DNA from: Holosporales bacterium
GTDB taxonomy: Bacteria > Pseudomonadota > Alphaproteobacteria > Caedimonadales > UBA9215
Assembly (NCBI GenBank): GCA_003503995.1
Contig: DOCA01000097.1
Location: 1-7,243, forward strand
Length of the DNA: 7,243 nt
Direction of reading: 5' to 3'
Below the pieces are notes generated by a model. It was not told the origin of the DNA and made no database searches. It saw nothing but the letters and a program-made list of their open reading frames with translations. Every line of letters begins with the position of its first letter. Position 1 is the first letter of the stretch. The position numbers and the translations under genes were made by a program. Shown one piece after another: positions 5,290 through 7,243 of the stretch.

Positions 5290-5320
5290 TTGACTTTGTC
5301 TTTTTTTTTGCCAATATAAT
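5290..5320 (+). promoter_or_regulatory. Promoter of the amber-interrupted secreted gene
   Basis: TTGACT (5290-5295) and a perfect TATAAT (5315-5320) with a spacer of 19 bases, longer than the optimal 17, and containing a run of nine T. The predicted start of transcription is about 30 bases before the AAAGGA ribosome binding site. The promoter lies just outside the IS6 left-end fragment and therefore belongs to the gene, not the IS. The T-run in the spacer is prone to slippage, which would change spacer length and promoter strength. Confidence 0.5.
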
Positions 5321-5360
5321 AAGGATATTAATGTTCATATTAGATAAAGGATCATAAGTT

Positions 5361-5831
5361 ATGCTTACAAAAAACACCACTCTATCTGCTTTCTTAACAA
5401 TAGTGTTCATATTTTCTGCTGAAAGTAGAGCTGGAAATATTGAGCTCGATACTGAATATACACCACAGAGTTTTTTCAAAGCAATTCAGAGGTCTGGTTT
5501 ATATTATCATAATAAAATTGCTGTTCTGAGACAATTAGAGCGCTTCGCTCTTGAAGAAGATTAGCAAGGTAAGCTCTTGGCATATAAAATATGCAATGGT
5601 GCTATGGCAAAAAAAGAAGACGCTTTTATATCTACCGGCAAAGAAGTTAAGATTTGGCTAGTTGATATCTTGAAGAAGGCTGCAGCCCAACAAGAGCAAA
5701 GTTTCTTTAGTAGTTTCTTCAAAAATGCAAGGACTAAGTTCTCTGAAAAAAGATTTACAACGAAAACTGAATTTGCGTCCAGATTTGGTCCATATTTACA
5801 CATTTTCTCCTCTAGAAACAGTTCTGATTAA
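5361..5831 (+). pseudogene. Predicted secreted protein gene interrupted by one in-frame TAG
   Basis: The frame encodes 67 residues, a TAG at 5562-5564, then 88 more residues to TAA without any frameshift. The N-terminus has MLTKN, a hydrophobic core (LSAFLTIVFIF) and an SAESRA cleavage region, a convincing signal peptide. The mature part is short, helix-prone and ends in a lysine/phenylalanine-rich C-terminal section. AAAGGA lies nine bases before the ATG, and the start context (ATG, Leu, then basic residues) resembles the two paralogues at 159-2139, although the mature sequences do not align. No family is recognised. A hairpin terminator follows. The product is either a 67-residue peptide, a 156-residue protein made by TAG read-through, or nothing (pseudogene). 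The TAG is also present in the inverted copy at 6685-6872. Confidence 0.6.
5416..5603 (+). repeat. Arm A of a 188-bp inverted repeat
   Basis: This segment, covering codons 19-81 of the secreted gene, recurs as the reverse complement at 6685-6872. I counted ten mismatches and no gaps (about 95% identity). Homology starts just inside the signal peptide and stops abruptly at the GGTGCT after codon 79. The spacer between the arms is about 1.08 kb. Confidence 0.95.
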
Positions 5832-5841
5832 GGAAAATGAG

Positions 5842-5867
5842 AACGGTAGAAAATACTTTTTACCGTT
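5842..5867 (+). terminator. Stem-loop terminator after the secreted gene
   Basis: AACGGTA pairs with TACCGTT and the stem continues through a G-T pair and three A-T pairs, giving 11 pairs with a four-base loop. It lies ten bases past the TAA of the full-length frame. Only a broken T-rich stretch follows, so efficiency is uncertain. Its position downstream of the full 157-codon frame, not of the TAG, suggests the longer gene was the original transcription unit. Confidence 0.55.
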
Positions 5868-5893
5868 TCAAAACATCTTTTGGTAATCAATCT

Positions 5894-5917
5894 GGTCTTG
5901 TTGCAAAAAAAGTTAAA
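5894..5917 (+). repeat. IS6-type right-end fragment fused to an IS1595 transposase
   Basis: GGTCTTGTTGCAAAAAAAG followed by TTAAAAG matches the inverted right end of the local IS6 element for about 24 bp. The match then changes directly into codons of the IS1595-type transposase. The fusion removed the left end of the IS1595 element. Confidence 0.6.
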
Positions 5918-6477
5918 AGCTGCTGAATTAGCCGCTATTCATCGAAATACAGCTGTTAGATTTTTCCATAAATTGCGAGAGAAGATTACCCTAAAATAGC
6001 AACATCGAAGTGAGCAATTTTGTGGTAAAATCGAGTTGGATGAGAGTTACTTTTGAAGCTCTAGAAAAGGAAAAAGAGGATGAGGGGCAGCAGGAAAAGT
6101 TGCGGTGTTTGGGTTCTCAAGAGGGGTGGAAAAGTCTACACACAAGTATCCTCGATGCTAAAACCGAAACTCTGATGCCCATAATACGCCAGAAAATAAA
6201 GCCGCCCGATAACATTGTATATACTGATTGTTGGCGTGCTTATAATGCTTTGGATGTTTCAAAATTTAAGCATTATCGTCTTAATCATAGTAAGATCTTT
6301 GCTCAAAAGCATAACCATATCAACGGCATTGAAAATTTCTGGAACTAGGCAAAAAGGCATATGAGGAAATTTAATGGTGTGCCAAGGCAGCACTTTAATC
6401 TCTTCTTGAAAGAGTGTGAGTGGAGGTTTGATATAGGGACACCTAAAGAGCTCTTAATTAATCTCAAAAATTACTAA
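5916..6477 (+). pseudogene. IS1595-family (ISXO2-like, IS1016-type) transposase remnant
   Basis: The remnant reads in three frames. It starts with AAELAAIHRNTAVRFFHKLRE (N-terminal helix-turn-helix region), then FCGKIELDESYF with the first catalytic Asp (codon 6039), GKVAVFG, a shift to LKRGGKVYTQ, and a second shift to DAKTETLMPIIRQKIKP, VYTDCWRAYNAL (second Asp, codon 6226) and HNHINGIENFWN (Glu, codon 6331). After a TAG at 6346 it continues with AKRHMRKFNGVP and CEWRF to TAA. In-frame stops lie at 5997, 6054, 6081 and 6346, and frameshifts near 6112 and 6150. The catalytic residues remain readable but no functional protein is possible. The ATG at 6010 is not a real start. Its N-terminus is cut off by the IS6-type end. 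Confidence 0.9.
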
Positions 6478-6490
6478 AAGAAGTTTATTA

Positions 6491-6502
6491 GGTATCAGCC
6501 CC
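6491..6502 (+). repeat. Right terminal repeat of the IS1595-family element
   Basis: GGTATCAGCCCC, fifteen bases or so after the transposase stop codon, reads GGGGCTGATACC from outside, which is the typical terminus of IS1016/ISXO2-like elements. The following eight bases, ATGATTTA, are where a target duplication would be; its partner cannot be tested because the left end is lost. Confidence 0.65.
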
Positions 6503-6507
6503 ATGAT

Positions 6508-6872
6508 TTATGAGGATAGAAGAATCCAGATCTTGCTATCTCTTAAGCCTAAAAATTTTTTTAAACTATATCCTTTTTCGTCCAGAAATTTGCCAAGTTT
6601 TTTAACAACCGTTTTACGGCAAGACATTACTAACCTGAATTTGTTTGCTGATAGATAAAAAAATATATCTTTTTCTCCTAACTAAGCACCATCACATATT
6701 TTATATGCCAAGAGCTTACCTTGCTAATCTTCTTCAAGAGCGAAGCGCTTTAATTCTCTCAGAACAGTGATTTTATTATGATAATATAAACCAGTCCTCT
6801 GAATTGTTTTGAAAAAATTCTGTGGTGTAAATTCAGTATCGAGCTCAATATTTCCAGCTCTACTTTCAGCAG
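6508..6872 (-). pseudogene. Truncated inverted copy of the secreted gene with a different C-terminal frame
   Basis: On the minus strand, codons corresponding to residues 20-81 of the 5361-5831 gene are followed by an unrelated in-frame extension (LGEKDIFFYLSANKFRLVM, then KKLGKFLDEKGYSLKKFLGL) ending in TAA at 6508-6510. There is no signal peptide, start codon or promoter; a stop codon lies shortly before the repeat. The shared part has the same TAG as the other copy, and a second TAG follows 13 codons later. Of the ten differences in the shared part, eight change an amino acid, mostly conservatively (Y/F, S/N, A/T, S/T, Q/E, N/D). The stop codon lies directly beside the IS1595 terminus. It could be a silent cassette or a dead fragment. 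Confidence 0.6.
6685..6872 (-). repeat. Arm B of the 188-bp inverted repeat
   Basis: Reverse-complement partner of 5416-5603, equal in length and without gaps. The two ends of homology are sharp: upstream the sequence becomes unrelated to the signal peptide coding region, and downstream it becomes a different C-terminal frame. This arm therefore lies between two different junctions, as expected for a recombining cassette. Confidence 0.95.
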
Positions 6873-7178
6873 CACAGCCTCAGTGATTTCTGAAAAACCA
6901 TTTTTTTATAAAATTTATGGGCTCTGTGATAACGATCTGCTGTTCCTAAAAATATATGAGATAACTTTTCTTTTGTGGTTTGGTCAGTGACGGATTATAA
7001 AAGAACTTTAGATAAGCCAGAACAAAGCTATGTTAAGGAATGCACGATGAGTCGCCATCTTAAAATCAGACAGGGAATTTCTCTCTTATTTGACCATTAA
7101 GACTTTGTTAATAAAAAAAATGTATTATAAGTAAGTAAGTGCTAGATATTTAAATACTTCAACAAAAAGGAAAATAAA
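6873..7178. other. Region with no recognisable gene
   Basis: Only fragments are seen. A 46-codon plus-strand open stretch (6960-7100) ends in RQGISLLFDH but has a stop just before it and no ribosome binding site; I cannot assign it. It contains a variant of the GCTTTGTTC motif in reverse (7017-7029). GGGCTCTGTGATAA near 6919-6932 looks faintly like an IS6 end. A GTAA triplet repeat occurs at 7129-7140 upstream of the last gene. No convincing promoter box pair with good spacing was found. Confidence 0.45.
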
Positions 7179-7243
7179 ATGAATCTAATTCTTAAAAGAG
7201 CTTTTCTGATTTTATTCGCATTTATTTTCCATGGGCAGGGTAT
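7179..7243 (+). CDS. Start of a predicted secreted or membrane protein, cut by the window end
   Basis: Twenty-one codons are visible, MNLILKRAFLILFAFIFHGQG. A short basic n-region and a strongly hydrophobic core make a signal peptide or membrane anchor likely. AAGGA lies eight bases before the ATG, supporting the start. The family cannot be judged from this piece. It would be the fourth small exported protein gene in the window. Confidence 0.55.
   Translation, partial: MNLILKRAFLILFAFIFHGQG

Noticed and set aside
6010..6348. A separate 112-residue gene at this open frame
   Set aside because: The first 50 residues are an out-of-frame reading of the IS1595 transposase; only the part from DAKTETL onward is genuine, so it is a fragment of the pseudogene.

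Overview
This window looks like an accessory, insertion-sequence-rich stretch from the AT-rich genome of a proteobacterium, probably a host-associated or intracellular one. The base composition, several broken transposases, many solitary IS ends and a set of small signal-peptide proteins around two ordinary housekeeping genes all point that way. An alphaproteobacterial symbiont such as a member of the Holosporales fits the protein style, but this is inference; nothing here fixes the taxon.

Layout. Positions 1-158 hold an IS6-type terminus and a hairpin. Two minus-strand genes (159-941 and 1294-2139) encode predicted secreted, helix-rich proteins that are diverged paralogues; each carries an in-frame tandem repeat (a 7-residue heptad in one, a triplicated 5-residue unit inside the signal peptide of the other) and each has a recognisable promoter. 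Positions 2140-2750 contain nested IS6-type ends and a small frameshifted ORF. Positions 2705-3187 are an internally deleted IS6-family element. A divergent housekeeping pair follows: a class A small heat shock protein (3337-3816, minus) and a complete class II fructose-bisphosphate aldolase (4104-5168, plus). The heat shock gene has a good promoter, a leader of about 180 nt and a hairpin next to its ribosome binding site that resembles the ROSE thermometer motif.

The most unusual part is 5213-6875. A secreted-protein gene with its own promoter (5361-5831) is interrupted by one in-frame TAG. A 188-bp piece of it, including that TAG, recurs in inverted orientation at 6685-6872, attached to a different downstream reading frame and with no promoter or signal peptide. 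Between the two arms lie a terminator-like hairpin and a decayed IS1595-family (ISXO2-like) transposase fused at its 5' side to an IS6-type end. Recombination between the arms would exchange the C-terminal part of the gene. This looks like an expressed copy plus a silent cassette, or the decayed remains of such an arrangement. The window closes with the start of another small gene with a signal-peptide-like N-terminus (from 7179).

Overall, two conserved genes form an island between IS6 remnants. The surrounding secreted proteins are lineage-specific candidates for host interaction; their functions are not recognisable from sequence.
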